From: Tetracentron sinense | Lineage: Eukaryota; Streptophyta; Magnoliopsida; Trochodendrales; Trochodendraceae | Assembly: GCA_015143295.1 (NCBI GenBank) | Contig: CM026567.1 | Location: forward strand, 10,062,416-10,126,415 | Direction of reading: 5' to 3' | DNA: 64,000 nt | Part shown: positions 46,011 to 57,571 of the stretch, in pieces | How positions within the stretch are numbered: the stretch's first letter is position 1 | How the letters are laid out: every line of letters begins with the position of its first letter | The notes under the pieces: model-generated | Databases searched by the model: none | Seen by the model: only the letters and a program-made list of their open reading frames with translations | What the model was told of the DNA's origin: nothing | Program-made: the position numbers and the translations under genes

Positions 46011-46249
46011 GAGTGCTAGCAATTGAACGACAAAGACTGAAAAACCCGTCATTTTTACACACCTAAAACCTGTGAAAACTTGTGAAAATCAAAGATAAGA
46101 AAAAGGGAAAGCCTAGTTAAACTTGCCAAAACAAAGATGGAGTGATGGGTAATAGTTTATGGCCTCATTGCGGAGGTCTGCTGGGGAAAGAGTGTAAGTG
46201 AAACATGGATTGAAGGGAGCTCGAAAACAAAATGATTGATGGAGTGAGT

Positions 46250-47425
46250 GAGAACACATTCGATTGTCAAATATGCTGCAATGATTGGTGACAACACATT
46301 TCGATGTCAACCAGGATTGAATGACAACACATTTCGATGCCAGACAAGAAGGGATGAATGACAACACATTTCGATGTCAAATATGCTGCACTGATTAGTG
46401 ACAACACATTTCGATGTCAAACAGAAGAGATGAAATGGATGAGAACACATTTCGATGTCAACCGAGAAGAGAATGAATGACAACACATTTCGATGTCAAA
46501 CAAGAAGGGATGAATGACAACACATTTCGATGTCAAACATACTGCACTGATTGGTGACAACACATTTCGATGTCAACCAAGAGAGATGAAATAGATGACA
46601 ACATATTTCGATGTCAACCAAGAAGAGATGAATGACAACACATTTCGATGTCAACCAAGAAGAGACGAATGACAACACATTTCGATGTCAAACAGATGAG
46701 ATGAAATGGATGACAACATATTTCGATGTCAACCAAGAAGAGATTGAATGACAATACATTTCGATGTCAAATAGAAGGGAGATGAAATGGATGACAAAAC
46801 ATTTCGATGTCAACCGGGATTGGATGAATGACAACACATTTCGATGTCAAACAGAAGAGATGAAATGGATGACAACACATTTCGATGTCAACCGAGAAGA
46901 GATTGAATGACAACACATTTCGATGCCAAACAAAAGAGATGAAATGGATGACAACACATTTCGATGTCAACCGGGATTGGATGAATGACAACACATTCCG
47001 ATGTCAAACAGAAGAGATGAAATGGATGACAACACATTTCGATGTCAACCGGGATTGGATGAATGACAACACATTTCGATGTCAAACAGAAGAGATGAAA
47101 TGGATGACAACACATTTCGATGTCAACCGGGATTGGATGAATGACAACACATTTCGATGTCAAACAGAAGAGATGAAATGGATGACAACACATTTCGAGG
47201 TTAGCCGGGATTGAATGAATGACAACACATTTCGATGTCAAACAGAAGAGATGAAATGGATGACAACACATTTTGAGGTCAGCCGGGATTGAATGAATGA
47301 CAACACATTTCGATGTCAAACAGAAAAGATGAAATGGATGACAACACATTTCGATGTCAAACAGAAGAGATGAAATGGATGACAACACATTTCGATGTCC
47401 CAAACCAAACTGAATGACCAAACAT
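46250..47425. repeat. Tandem array of about 30 units (38-41 bp) in copy A 3' UTR
   Basis: The motif ACAACACATTTCGATGTCAA recurs about 30 times. In the right half, two unit types alternate as dimers of about 78 bp: one ends CAGAAGAGATGAAATGG, the other CCGGGATTGGATG. Long open frames on both strands (109 and 177 codons) are products of the repeat length being divisible by three and not genes. Confidence 0.93.
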
Positions 47426-49029
47426 TTCGAAAAGATAATTTGCTAGAGATTTACTTGTTTCCTTGCTAATCCATGATCGCAAGAGACGTTGCTTGCCATG
47501 AGCGAGAGGAGACTGCCCTAGTCAGACCATAAGACCCAAATTTGAACAAAAATTCTAATACCATTTTTTTTTTTTTTTTTTTTTTTTTTGAGAATTGTAA
47601 AATTTATTTTAAAAAATGGCTTTTGAAATCATGTGAAATACTATACTTTGCCTTCGAGTTTGCAAGGGAATTGCCTTTTGGATGTAGCATTTGAAAACCA
47701 TGAAAACATTTGGCGTTTTCGAACAGTACAGTATGACCAAAAGAAAATCATGACTTTATTGATCATTATTGTTCAGGATAAGTAAAACTAAGTTTGGTCT
47801 CACCCTGAGCTATATTGGCACTACACAGAGTCTTGTGAACAAATGGATTGTTAAGACAAATCTGATTGCTTGAGAAGTGAAGCACGAATGATCTCCTACA
47901 GATTTTGCTATTGAACTGTTTTTCAACTTTTTCCCTTTTTTGCCCTTGGAATGACCAAGTCACGGGTTTGCATAATTTTTGCGCGATGAGGCCGTTTCCG
48001 GTTTTCACTCATGCCTGCGAAATTGATCAAATGATTTTTCCTCTTTTGCCCCTAGTCACAAGACTAGAGCTGGGGTTCGCGTGATTTTTGTGCAATGAGG
48101 CCGTTTCCGGTTTTCACTCATGCCCACGATTTATTTGAAGTACGATTCTGCTCTTATTACAGTGACTGATTGCCTGAAAAACTGATGCACAAATGGTCTT
48201 TGTCAAAATTCGCTGTTTGGACCACTTTCAACTTTTTTTTTCCTTTTTTACCCTTGGAATGACCAAGTCACAGGGTTCGCATTATTTTTGCGCGATGAGG
48301 CCGTTTTCCAGTTTTCACTCACGCCTGCGAAATTGATCAAATTATTTTCCCTCTTTTTCCCCTAGTCACAAGACTAGAGCTGGGGTTCGCGTGATTTTTG
48401 CGCAATGAGGCCGTTTCCGGTTTTCACTCATGCCCGCGATTTATTTTATATGGAGGCTTTACTCCCTTCATTGCCTTGAATGCCAGTGTTCTACCTCAGA
48501 TACTATTCTGATGACTGCTTGTACTCTTAGTCTCTAAGGGATCTAGGAGGACTTGAGATGGGACAAAACGTTGGCTGAGGGGACTGAAAGTTTGGGACAT
48601 CCCTTCTGCTTATCGGAATTCTGTCTTTTCTTGAACACCTCTTGATTGATTTTTTTCTTTTTCTTTCAATCAACCTCTCTATTCTTTTTTTTTTTAGTTG
48701 GATTTTTTGTTTTTGTTTTTTTTTTTTTTTTTTTTTTGAATTGGAGCTGCTTTGTCCAAGTGGTTTGAAAATTTTGACCGCACCTGATTTCCAGGTTGCC
48801 TACGTACCTTTTTCAGGATCAGGTCATGACGTAGTTCATAGCAGACTAAGTGCAAGGTGTCCCGATAAAAGGTTTTTGAAAAAAAGGTTATTAGGCTCGA
48901 AGGGTTAACTAACGAATTTTATTGATATATTGTAGGTGTTACATGATTTATAGGGAGAGCAGGCACCAAATACGGCCTCCTATCATTTCCCAAAGAAGCT
49001 AAGAGTACAAGCAGTTATCAGATAGAATC
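47426..49029 (-). other. Copy A 3' untranslated region, integrase-proximal part
   Basis: Non-coding sequence between the integrase end and the tandem array. It has A-runs on the sense strand (T-runs at 47562-47590 and 48719-48737 on the plus strand) and a 310-bp tandem duplication described separately. I see no gene in it. Confidence 0.75.
47918..48446. repeat. 310-bp tandem duplication with four GCGATGAGGCCGTTTCCGG sub-repeats
   Basis: Copies at about 47918-48140 and 48228-48446. Each holds two sub-repeats of about 50 bp with GCGCGATGAGGCCGTTTCC and TTTTCACTCATGCC (near 47980, 48090, 48290, 48400). Part of the block also occurs in copy B (44090-44240). Confidence 0.85.
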
Positions 49030-50751
49030 CTAAGCATAATACTTCTTAACTTTACCTACGTTGATTGGCTCAGGAAGGTCCTCATCATCCATACGTCCAA
49101 GTCGGAGGGCGCCTCCCGAGAACTTTTCCCTGACAATGTATGGGCCTTCGTAGTTTGGTGTAAATTTCCCTCTCGGATCTGGACGATTTGGCAACAATTT
49201 CTGGAGAACAAGGTCACCAACTTCAATATCTCTGGGCTTGAATTTCTTATTAAACGCCCTGGCCATACGCCTCTGATAGGCTTGAGAGTGATCTATGGCT
49301 TTCAGTCGCTTTTCTTCAATCAGATGCAACTGTTCATATTTGGCTTCTGCCCATTCTGATTCTTCAATTTCTGCTTCCATGAGCACTCGTAATGACGGAA
49401 TTTCTACCTCAATAGGTAAGACAGCTTCCATACCATATGCTAAGGAGAATGGTGTCGCACCGGTCGAAGTGCGAATCGATGTTCTGTAGGCCATGAGTGC
49501 GTATGGGAGCATTTCATGCCAGGCAGAATACCTAATTGCCATCTTCTCGATAATTTGCTTCATATTTTTGTTTGCGGCTTCGACTGCACCATTGGCTTGA
49601 GGTCTGTACGGTGTAGAATTATGATGCTGGATTTTGAATCTCTGGCAAAGTTTAGTCATACCTTTGTTGCAGAAATTGAGAGCATTATCTGTGACGATCT
49701 CATACGGAACCCCATATCTGCAAATGATATCTTTCTTGAAAAACCGCTGAACAACTGAGGCTGTAACATTAGCAAAAGAGGCCGCTTCAACCCATTTTGT
49801 GAAATAATCAATCGCAACAAGAATAAACCGATGACCGTTTGATGCTTTCGACGTGATGGGCCCAATGACATCTATGCCCCAAGTTGAGAAAGGCCAAGGT
49901 GCAGTAAGATTGTACAATGTAGTAGGTGGTGCATTGATTCGGTCTGCGTAAATCTGGCATTGATGACATTTTTGAACATGACGACAGCAATCGGATTCCA
50001 TAGTAGTCCAATAGTACCCCAATCTAAGAATCTTCTTTGACAGCATTAACCTGTTCATGTGGGGACCACAAACTCCTCCGTGAACCTCTTCAACCACTTG
50101 TGCTGCTTCCTTTTTATCAAGGCATCTCAACCAAATCAAATTGGGTGACCTCTTGTATAACACTCCTCCTGAGAGAATAAACTGAATAGAGAGTCTTCTG
50201 ATTGCTCGACGATCTGTTTTGGTGGCTTCCAGAGGAAAAGTACCGTCATTCAAGTATTGCTTGATATCTGTGTACCATGGCTTGTCATCTGGGCGCTCTT
50301 CTATAACTAGACAATAAGCTGGCTGGTCTTGTTGCTGAATCTCAATAGGCCAAATTAGACTTCCTTTAGGAAATTTAACCATCGCAGCTAGGGTCGCAAG
50401 AGCATCGGCGAATCTGTTATGCGTCCTACACCTGTGATTGAAAGTGATCCTTCTGAACTTAGTGATTAAAACATTGAGGCATGCCAGATACGGAATCAGC
50501 TTTTCTTCCTTGATTGCCCATGACTCATTAGCTTGACAAATTACCAGTGATGAATCACCATAAACATCAATCTCTTCTATGCCAATACAATGTGCTTCTC
50601 TGAGTCCAGCTATACATGCCTCGTATTCTGCAGTATTATTTGAACATCTGAACTTTAGCTTGACTGAGATAGGAAGATGAGCTCCTCTTGGCGAGATTAA
50701 GACTGCTCCTGCCCCATTCCCGTGTTGATTTGCGGCTCCATCAAAGTACAT
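49030..50751 (-). CDS. Archaeal-type RNase H plus integrase of copy A (573 aa)
   Basis: The frame opens with the archaeal-type RNase H (MYFDGAANQHGNGAGAVLI, then NNTAEYEACIAGL and YGDSSLVICQ), residues about 1-125. Integrase follows: zinc-binding end near 230-275 (VQKCHQCQIYAD), catalytic core near 285-430 (WGIDVIGPI, EIVTDNALNF, GAVEAANKNMK), and a distal PNYEGPYIVREKF block near 540. Integrase joins the cDNA to genomic DNA. The second RNase H is the lineage hallmark. It shares about four fifths of its residues with copy C where that is readable. Confidence 0.93.
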   Translation of the reverse strand: MYFDGAANQHGNGAGAVLISPRGAHLPISVKLKFRCSNNTAEYEACIAGLREAHCIGIEEIDVYGDSSLVICQANESWAIKEEKLIPYLACLNVLITKFRRITFNHRCRTHNRFADALATLAAMVKFPKGSLIWPIEIQQQDQPAYCLVIEERPDDKPWYTDIKQYLNDGTFPLEATKTDRRAIRRLSIQFILSGGVLYKRSPNLIWLRCLDKKEAAQVVEEVHGGVCGPHMNRLMLSKKILRLGYYWTTMESDCCRHVQKCHQCQIYADRINAPPTTLYNLTAPWPFSTWGIDVIGPITSKASNGHRFILVAIDYFTKWVEAASFANVTASVVQRFFKKDIICRYGVPYEIVTDNALNFCNKGMTKLCQRFKIQHHNSTPYRPQANGAVEAANKNMKQIIEKMAIRYSAWHEMLPYALMAYRTSIRTSTGATPFSLAYGMEAVLPIEVEIPSLRVLMEAEIEESEWAEAKYEQLHLIEEKRLKAIDHSQAYQRRMARAFNKKFKPRDIEVGDLVLQKLLPNRPDPRGKFTPNYEGPYIVREKFSGGALRLGRMDDEDLPEPINVGKVKKYYA

Positions 50752-52460
50752 TTCCCATCCAATAATCAGGATCTTCTGGTTCTAAACTTAGAATAGCTTC
50801 ATCCGGAAACTGGTCATGCACTGAAACATAGTCGGACGATGGGTTATAAGCCAAATGATCAGCAATTGCTTGCCCCTTGATTGATTTCTGCGTCATGTAT
50901 GTGATGTCAAATTCTGATAACATCATGAGCCATCTGGCTGTTCTTCCTGAAGTAGCAGGCTTCTCCAATAAGTATTTGAGTGGATCCATTCTTGATACCA
51001 AAATCACAGGATAGGACAATAAGTAATGTCGTAAGCGTTGGGTAGCCCAAACCAATGCTAGACAAGTCCTCTCTAAAGCATTGTACTTCTCTTCGTATTC
51101 ATGCAAACGCTTACTGATGTAATAGATGGCCTGTTCCTTTCTGCCTGATTCATCATGCTGAGCTAGCACACAACCCATTGAAGTTTTTTGGATGGAGATG
51201 TACATTAAAAGCTGTCGTCCAGGTGTTGGAGGGACAAGTACGGGTGGATTGAGAAGATATTGGTTGATTTTATCAAAGGCCTGTTGACATTCATCTGACC
51301 AGACTGTCGGCACATTCTTTCTAAGCAATTTGAAAATCGGCTCACAAATCGGAGTAAGCTGTTCAATAAAACGACTGATATACTGAATCCTACCCAGAAA
51401 TCCTCGAATTTCCTTTTCTGTCTGAGGTGCAGGCATCTCGATGATAGCTCTTGCTTTAGCTGGATCGACTTCAATTCCCCTTTTACTGACAATGAAACCA
51501 AGAAGTTTTCCTGACGTTGTTCCGAACGTACATTTCGCTGGATTTAACCTTAGACCAAAGACTCTGAGCCTGTCACATAATTTCTTCAAATCTTCTGGGT
51601 GATCTTTAGCCAATGGGGATTTGACAATCATGTCGTCTACATAAACCTCTGTGCTCTTGTGCATCATATCATGAAATAAAGCCGTCATTGCCCTTTGATA
51701 CGTTGCCCCTGCATTCTTAAGCCCAAATGGCATGACCTTGTAACAGAAGGTGCCCCAAGGGGTAATGAACGAGGTCTTTTCCATATCTTCTTCGGCCATT
51801 TTAATCTGATTGTATCCAGAAAACCCATCCATGAAAGATAGGGTTTCATGTCCGGCTGTGTTATCGACAAGGATATCTATGTGAGGAAGTGGAAAGTTAT
51901 CTTTTGGACTAGCCTTGTTCAAGTTCCTATAATCAATGCACATTCTGACCTTGCCATCTTTCTTAGGCACCGGTACAATATTAGCCAGCCATTCTGGGTA
52001 AGTTGCCACTGCTAGAAAACCCGCACTTATTTGCTTTTCGATCTCATCTTTAACCTTTTGAGACCATTCTGGCCTTAACCGCCTGAGCTTCTGCTTAACT
52101 GGTTTTACCCCTGGGTTCAATGGCAATCTGTGGACTACTAATTCTGGATCAAGGCCGGGCATGTCCGCATATGACCAAGCAAATACATCAATGTAACTCT
52201 TGAGGAAGTCAATCATAGCGCTCCTTTGCTCAGGACTCATTGTAGTGCCAATCTTCACACACTTAGGATCATCTTTGGATCCGAGATTTATGGTCTCGGT
52301 GTCCTCCTCATTAGGTTTACATATCCCTTCGTACTATTCAAGGAGGTTGAGGATCTCTTGTGGAGGTTCCTCTTCTTCCTCTTCGTCATACTCTACTTCC
52401 AAAAGTTCAAGATTGATTTCATGATTCGAATTAGCTTTATCCTGGGTAATTCCCTGGCAA
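50741..52460 (-). CDS. Reverse transcriptase and RNase H of copy A
   Basis: RT motifs in order: VRMCIDYRNLNKASPKDN, ETLSFMDGFSGYNQI, FGLKNAGATYQRAM, and the YVDD active site (VYVDDMIVKS). RNase H follows with SMGCVLAQHDESG, AIYYISKRL and RMDPLKYLLEKPA. The clear open frame covers 505 codons up to 52258. Sequence similar to copy C shows that the coding part extends upstream to about 52460. Products copy element RNA and remove the RNA strand. Confidence 0.93.
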
Positions 52461-52492
52461 ACCACCAATAAGCTCGGTCTTAGTATTTGAGT

Positions 52493-52535
<43 letters not shown>

Positions 52536-52802
52536 ACTTCAGATCACTAAGCCTTTTTGGAGACTTAGGTCATACCATCATGAGCCAAAATTTTATATAT
52601 ATACAAAAGGAAACAAGTCTTGAGGCAAAGAAAATGAATTTCATTGATTTTCTGATATTTTGTAATATTTACAAAGATGCGTAAAGCAAAAGACTATTGA
52701 TTATTTTGAAATGACCAACAAAGCCGCCTAGAAAATAAAATTTTTTGGTTTTTCTCTTTTTGACCTAAAGATGAAGAGAACAAATAAAGAAAAGAAACTG
52801 GG
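52461..52802 (-). other. Protease-to-RT interval of copy A (possible intron)
   Basis: AT-rich and non-coding, with a 40-base A-run on the sense strand (T-run at 52495-52534). Ogre-type Tat elements are known to splice out an intron between protease and RT, and this interval sits at that place. I cannot assign splice sites. Confidence 0.5.
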
Positions 52803-54497
52803 TCATGGTCTGACTAGTCCGACCTTCTTTCCTTGCCTTCCTCTGGCTGCTTCAACCGTGATGGGATCGGTCCACCATACGAGAGGAGAAGAACTGGCTC
52901 GTATGAGCGAAACAGAACTGGATGATGCTTGCGAAGCACTGGAGAGGGTACACACTTGTTCCTCTGCCGCGTAGTCCATCTGGACTGCATCTTCAACAGC
53001 GAGCTCTTCAAACAATTGAGCCACCTCGAACATTTCAAGAAACCTTGCAGGATCGTCCTTTGGCTGAGGTTTGGGTGCAGGGTTGACAATTGGCTCTAGG
53101 TCTGTTTCCTCAAAAGGAAGGTTTTTATAGATTTCAAAATCAGAGGGTCTGGGAGTACTGGTAGGAAAGGTAACAGATAGGAGAGGTGGGGGCACCGACT
53201 TTACTGATGATTTTCCTTTAGTCAACTTGTTCAGGAAATCTTTCAACTCTGGTTTGTACCCTATTCCGAAACGAGGTGTGTAGCGAGGTGCCACATACTG
53301 ATTCTTCATTCCTTGATGGTGGGCTCCCAAACCCAAACCAGGTTTATACTTCATTTTTGCCATGATCCTAACTGCAGCTGGTATATACTCATCCTTCTCG
53401 CTTTCAAGCTGAGCAATACAAGTAACCTCCTCGAATTGATAAGTCATAAAAGCTGCTCCTTGTCCCAATTCTTGGACATCCCCAAAGGTACTAGCCAAAG
53501 ACTCTGTCGAAATCACAATCAACTGGTCGCCTTGAATGAATTTAATTCTCTGATGAAGTGATGAAGGGATGGCTCCGGCCATATGGATCCACGGCCTTCC
53601 AAGAAGAAGAGTGAAAGAAGCTGGCACATTAACCACTTGAAAATTGGTCAAAAATTCTGATGGCCCAATGGAAATGTTCAAGTCGACATCTCCCAAGTTT
53701 TGACGAGTTAAATTGTCGAAAGCTCTAATTGTCATAGGCCTTTTCTTGACATGACTGATATCCATTCCCAAACCTTCCAAAGTAGTTAATGTACAAACAT
53801 TCAAACCAGACCCATTATCTACCAAAACTGCTGAAAGTGTTTTACCCCTGCACTGCACTGAGATGTAAAGAGCTCTGGTGTGTTCTTTATCACTGTCTGG
53901 AATTTCCTCTTCACTGAAGGTAATGGTCTTTGGTTCCAGAATCTGACCTACCAGTTGCCCCAAACGCTCTGGCGTTATATCCTTTGTGACATGAGCATTG
54001 TTAAACACCCTGAGCAATTGTTCCCGATGATGCTCTGAAGTTAAGAGTAGTCCCATCACTGAAATTTGAGCTGGGAGTTTCGTGAGTTGATGGGCAATAT
54101 TATATTCTTTTGCTTTCTCCAAAATTTTCAATAATGCAGCATCTTCTTCTTTTTGTTGCTCAGGGCTCAGACATTGCTCTTTGCCCTTGGACTTAGGCAG
54201 CTCAACTTCTGGTTGCTGGTAAACTCTTCTTGACCTGGTTATTGCAGTGATGTTTTCATTGTCCAGAATGAGAGATGGAGGGGCCGGTAAACGATTAAGG
54301 GGGTGGATTGGTGCTGGAATGTATGGAATCTGGACTGGACCTTTACCAAAGGGTAATGGAGATGATACAACTGGTGTCGTAGGCCAACCAGCAGGGCAAG
54401 GGATGGTATAGACAATTTTCTCTTTTTCATCAGGAATAAAAGGGATTTGTATAGGACGCTGAATGGGATGAATGGTAGGTGACTGGATTGGTGACAT
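52803..54497 (-). CDS. Protease region of copy A (564 aa)
   Basis: The proline-rich N-terminal 90 residues are a linker after gag. The aspartic protease domain lies at about 205-320: LSAVLVDNGSGLNVCTL with the D-N-G-S active-site form usual for Tat, then FQVVNVPASFTLLLGRPWIH. The block GLGLGAHHQGMKNQYVAPR follows near 380, which copy C also carries in decayed form (about 345-400). The protease processes the polyprotein. Confidence 0.88.
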   Translation of the reverse strand: MSPIQSPTIHPIQRPIQIPFIPDEKEKIVYTIPCPAGWPTTPVVSSPLPFGKGPVQIPYIPAPIHPLNRLPAPPSLILDNENITAITRSRRVYQQPEVELPKSKGKEQCLSPEQQKEEDAALLKILEKAKEYNIAHQLTKLPAQISVMGLLLTSEHHREQLLRVFNNAHVTKDITPERLGQLVGQILEPKTITFSEEEIPDSDKEHTRALYISVQCRGKTLSAVLVDNGSGLNVCTLTTLEGLGMDISHVKKRPMTIRAFDNLTRQNLGDVDLNISIGPSEFLTNFQVVNVPASFTLLLGRPWIHMAGAIPSSLHQRIKFIQGDQLIVISTESLASTFGDVQELGQGAAFMTYQFEEVTCIAQLESEKDEYIPAAVRIMAKMKYKPGLGLGAHHQGMKNQYVAPRYTPRFGIGYKPELKDFLNKLTKGKSSVKSVPPPLLSVTFPTSTPRPSDFEIYKNLPFEETDLEPIVNPAPKPQPKDDPARFLEMFEVAQLFEELAVEDAVQMDYAAEEQVCTLSSASQASSSSVSLIRASSSPLVWWTDPITVEAARGRQGKKVGLVRP

Positions 54498-54542
54498 GCA
54501 AGGTATTTGAATCGGTTGAAGAACTGGGGATTCAAAAGACGA

Positions 54543-56381
54543 TTAAGACTGGGGATATGGGATTCGAACAGGGGCTCGGTATGAAGGACAAATAGCATCA
54601 TTTATCTCTGACGGCCCAACAATCTCCACTATACTACCATCAGACTCATCCCTGCTCAGAAAATTAATCTGCCCTTGATGTGGGGGAAGAGGAGCTTGGA
54701 TGATGCTAGTATTTCCAGGTGTAAATTCTACTCTGCCTTGATCTAAAAGATTTTGAATATCATGCCGTAGAGTGTAACATACATCTGTAGCATGACCAGG
54801 GCCTCGATGATATGCACAATAATGATCTGCATGGTAATTTCGATTTTGCTTATCAACTGGAATGAGAGGAGTCGGTCCCTTTAGAGTCACAAGATCCTGT
54901 TTGAGAAGGAAAGTCAGGAGCTGACTTAAAGAGTAAGGTAAGGGAGTAAAATTTCTCTGAGGGTTTCTCACTGGCTGTCGCGCCTGTTGGTACTGATTTT
55001 GTCTCACCGGCTGAGGATTTTGAGGTTGAGGATGTTGTCGAATCGGTGAAGCAGGCAACATCAAGGGTGCACTGGGTGCAATCCAATTAACCTCCTCTCT
55101 TTTCCTGATATCCTTCTGCCCATTATTCCTGTTAAATGGAGCACTTGACCTCGGAGATGTATGGCTAAGACTGGCATGTATAGTACCATTTTTTACCGCT
55201 GTTTCAATCCTTGCCCCTGTCTCGACAATTACTTTGAAATCGGTTGCTGGTAGAGTTATCATCAGTGTCGAATACGGTTGCTTTAAGGTTCCCAAAAAGG
55301 TAGAAGCCATTTCTTCCTTTGATAACTGTACTGATAGTCTTGACGCAATTTCTCTCCATCTAGCAGCATACTCAATAAATGATTCATTATTCCTCTGGGA
55401 CAGTTGCTCTAGATCGCTCTTTTGAGGGAGCACTTCCAAGTTAAAAGAAAACTGATCTATGAAGAGATCGATCACATCCTGCCAACTGGTAATCCGCTTC
55501 TTGTCAATTGAAAGCCACCATCTGAGAGCGGCATCTTTCAGACTTTTCTAGAAATATTGGATAAGATATGATGGTTTATCTCTGTAAGCCATCATGTCTC
55601 CCACATACAACTGTAGATGCTCTTTCGGACATCCTTTGCCCCCATATTTGGTGAATTCTGGAACTCGAAAATCTGAGGGAACCAAAGTATTAGAGGAGAA
55701 GAGTAGGTCATCCAGAGTTATCCCTGTAGAGGAGGATGATGCCCCTTGCATTTTTTCCATCATCTCTTTCAGCTGACGAATTTCTTCTTGTTGGCTCTTG
55801 AGAGACACCAATAACTCAGAATCCTATGGCATTTTTGGATTGTGATGGTCGCAGTGCACAGCCTCGCCAGTTTTTCCATCAAATCGGGTGTAGTCAAAAT
55901 CACCATCCTCACCCGACTGATCATGAAGAGGATTGATAAAGGTAAAGTTTTGAGCAGGAATCTCAACCCTAGGTTGATCCGGTTGGAAAGGTCTAAACCC
56001 TGAATGGTCTGGTTGATGCCGAAAGGTTCCAATTCCGGGTGGGTCTGGTTGAAAACTTTCTGGTTGGAATGAAGTTCTAGGCTGTTCGGGTTGAAATGGT
56101 CCGGCTTCTGGTTGGTGAGTAGGTTTGTTAAGCTGTAAATCCATCAGAGCCTGCAAGGTTTCCTGAATACTGTCCAATTGGGCTTTCATCCCATGTATCT
56201 CCTGATCGTGTGCTTGTACAAGCTGGTCTGTACTTGAATCCAAACGATTGTTGGGAGCAGCCATGTCTGCTGAACTTTGAGAGGACCAATCTGCGACTTC
56301 AGGACTGTCCAGATCTATTATCGCAGCTTGGGCGAGGGCACGAGATACAGAATGAGTAACAATAACAATACGCTGTTTCAT
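54543..56381 (-). CDS. gag region of copy A
   Basis: Gag of the Tat type. The N-terminal part (from 56381) has a coiled stretch (HDQEIHGMKAQLDSIQETLQ) and a proline/glutamine-rich repeat region. The middle part carries LKSQQEEIRQLKEMMEKMQG and FRVPEFTKYGGKGCPKEHLQ. The core gag domain has NESFIEYAARWREIASRL and FLGTLKQPYSTLM. A zinc-knuckle-like CAYHRGPGHATDVCYTLRHD lies near the end. The region has a small number of breaks. Confidence 0.88.
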
Positions 56382-56547
56382 GCAACACTGAGAAAGATGT
56401 AATGATTCAACATGAATGCATGATTTAACAGCAAAAAGTTGAAAATCACTTCTTTATATATGCAAGTGTTTGTGTGATTTTAAGACAACACTGACCCAAA
56501 AGAAAATAAAGAAAAACAACGGAAGACAAAAAGAAAAAGACTCAACC

Positions 56548-57471
56548 CTATAAAGGCCCATCTGGGAAGCCATAACCAAATGATGAAGAGTTGCCCCCAA
56601 GATCTAGAACTTGCTGATGGAGGCATGCAATTTCGTTCTCCAACCTGTCAACCATGTCCGAAGCACTTTGAATTCTGAAGTCGAACTCCAAAGCTTTGAC
56701 TTCTGCGTTATGCCTGGATACACTCAACTGCTCTTGATAGTAAAAAAACTGTTCTTCAAACTGACGGGAGTCTCGAGCATCATCTCTCTTTCTTTTCTGG
56801 AACTCTCGCATAGCTCGCTCTAACTGCTTTTCTTCATCATGAGCAAGTTGGTGCCGACGCTTCAAATCATTCTTCTCTTGTTGGAGTAACTATTGTGCTT
56901 CCTCCAATTCTTTCATGCCCTTGAGAATCTTGAGCTGGGCCTGTTCTAACTGCTCTTCCTTTGCACTAGCTATCTCCTTCATCTTGGCTTCTTGTTGCCG
57001 GTGCGCCTGTTGTGCTTTTTTCAATTCCTTCCTGTCTTCGAGAATCTTAAGTTGAGCTTGTATGAACTTATCTTCCCAAGGGACCGCTATTTTAGAAAAA
57101 GGGAGACTTCCCTTTGAGGGTACCGAAACAGGTGTTGGTAGTTCTTCCGGCTTAGGCATCTCTGAGACAACCTGTTGATTTTCCAACCACAGATCATATC
57201 CTTCTTTTGTTGGTGGTCCAGTCGATTCCACATATCCTGGCAACTTGCTCCACTTACACAACTGCCACTCTATTTGAAAACGTCTGTCCATGAGTTCCGA
57301 TAACTCAGAAAAATGGATATAATCCTGAGATAAGTCATCTAACACTGGTACGCATTGTTGGTAACCAAACTGGCGAAGTACCCTAATGGGTACGTAAGGT
57401 GATGACCCAGTCACTCCTGCAAGTGTTATGCTCCTTCTCTTAACAGTGGCCAAACGAGGTAAAACCTTCAT
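56548..57471 (-). CDS. ORF1 C-terminal part of copy A
   Basis: The first part contains SPYVPIRVLRQFGYQQCVP and FQIEWQLCKWSKLPGY, the kind of sequence that closes the DUF7745-type domain in Ogre ORF1. The rest is strongly charged and likely coiled coil (LKILEDRKELKKAQQAHRQQ, KRRHQLAHDEEKQLERAMRE, DMVDRLENEIACLHQQVLDL). The function is unknown. The N-terminal part lies beyond the assembly gap or is absent. Copy H at 10904 carries the N-terminal part of the same type. Confidence 0.7.
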
Positions 57472-57479
57472 ATTAACCA

Positions 57480-57571
57480 NNNNNNNNNNNNNNNNNNNNN
57501 NNNNNNNNNNNNNNNNNNNNNNNNNNNNNNNNNNNNNNNNNNNNNNNNNNNNNNNNNNNNNNNNNNNNNNN
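57480..57571. other. Assembly gap (92 N)
   Basis: A run of N. Copy A ORF1 stops at its left side, and an unrelated old chromovirus begins at its right side. The join may not be faithful. Confidence 1.

Larger units (their letters stand above)
44243..57479 (-). mobile_element. Copy A: young Tat/Ogre-lineage element, most of body and partial 3' LTR
   Basis: On the minus strand, in order: ORF1 C-terminal part, gag, protease, RT with RNase H, archaeal-type RNase H with integrase, a 3-kb 3' untranslated region with tandem repeats, a polypurine tract and a partial 3' LTR. The second RNase H and the ORF1 before gag place it in the Tat/Ogre lineage. The 5' end meets an assembly gap at 57480. Coding parts are long and well preserved, with few breaks. 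The LTR is nearly the same as that of copy H. Confidence 0.92.

Noticed and set aside
46885-47421. Open frames of 109 and 177 codons on opposite strands with repeated peptides
   Set aside because: They come from the tandem array, whose dimer length is close to a multiple of three. No start context, no family and no independent signal.
46250-47425. CRISPR-like regular repeat spacing
   Set aside because: The units are tandem, spacers are near-identical to each other and the array lies in the 3' UTR of a plant retrotransposon.
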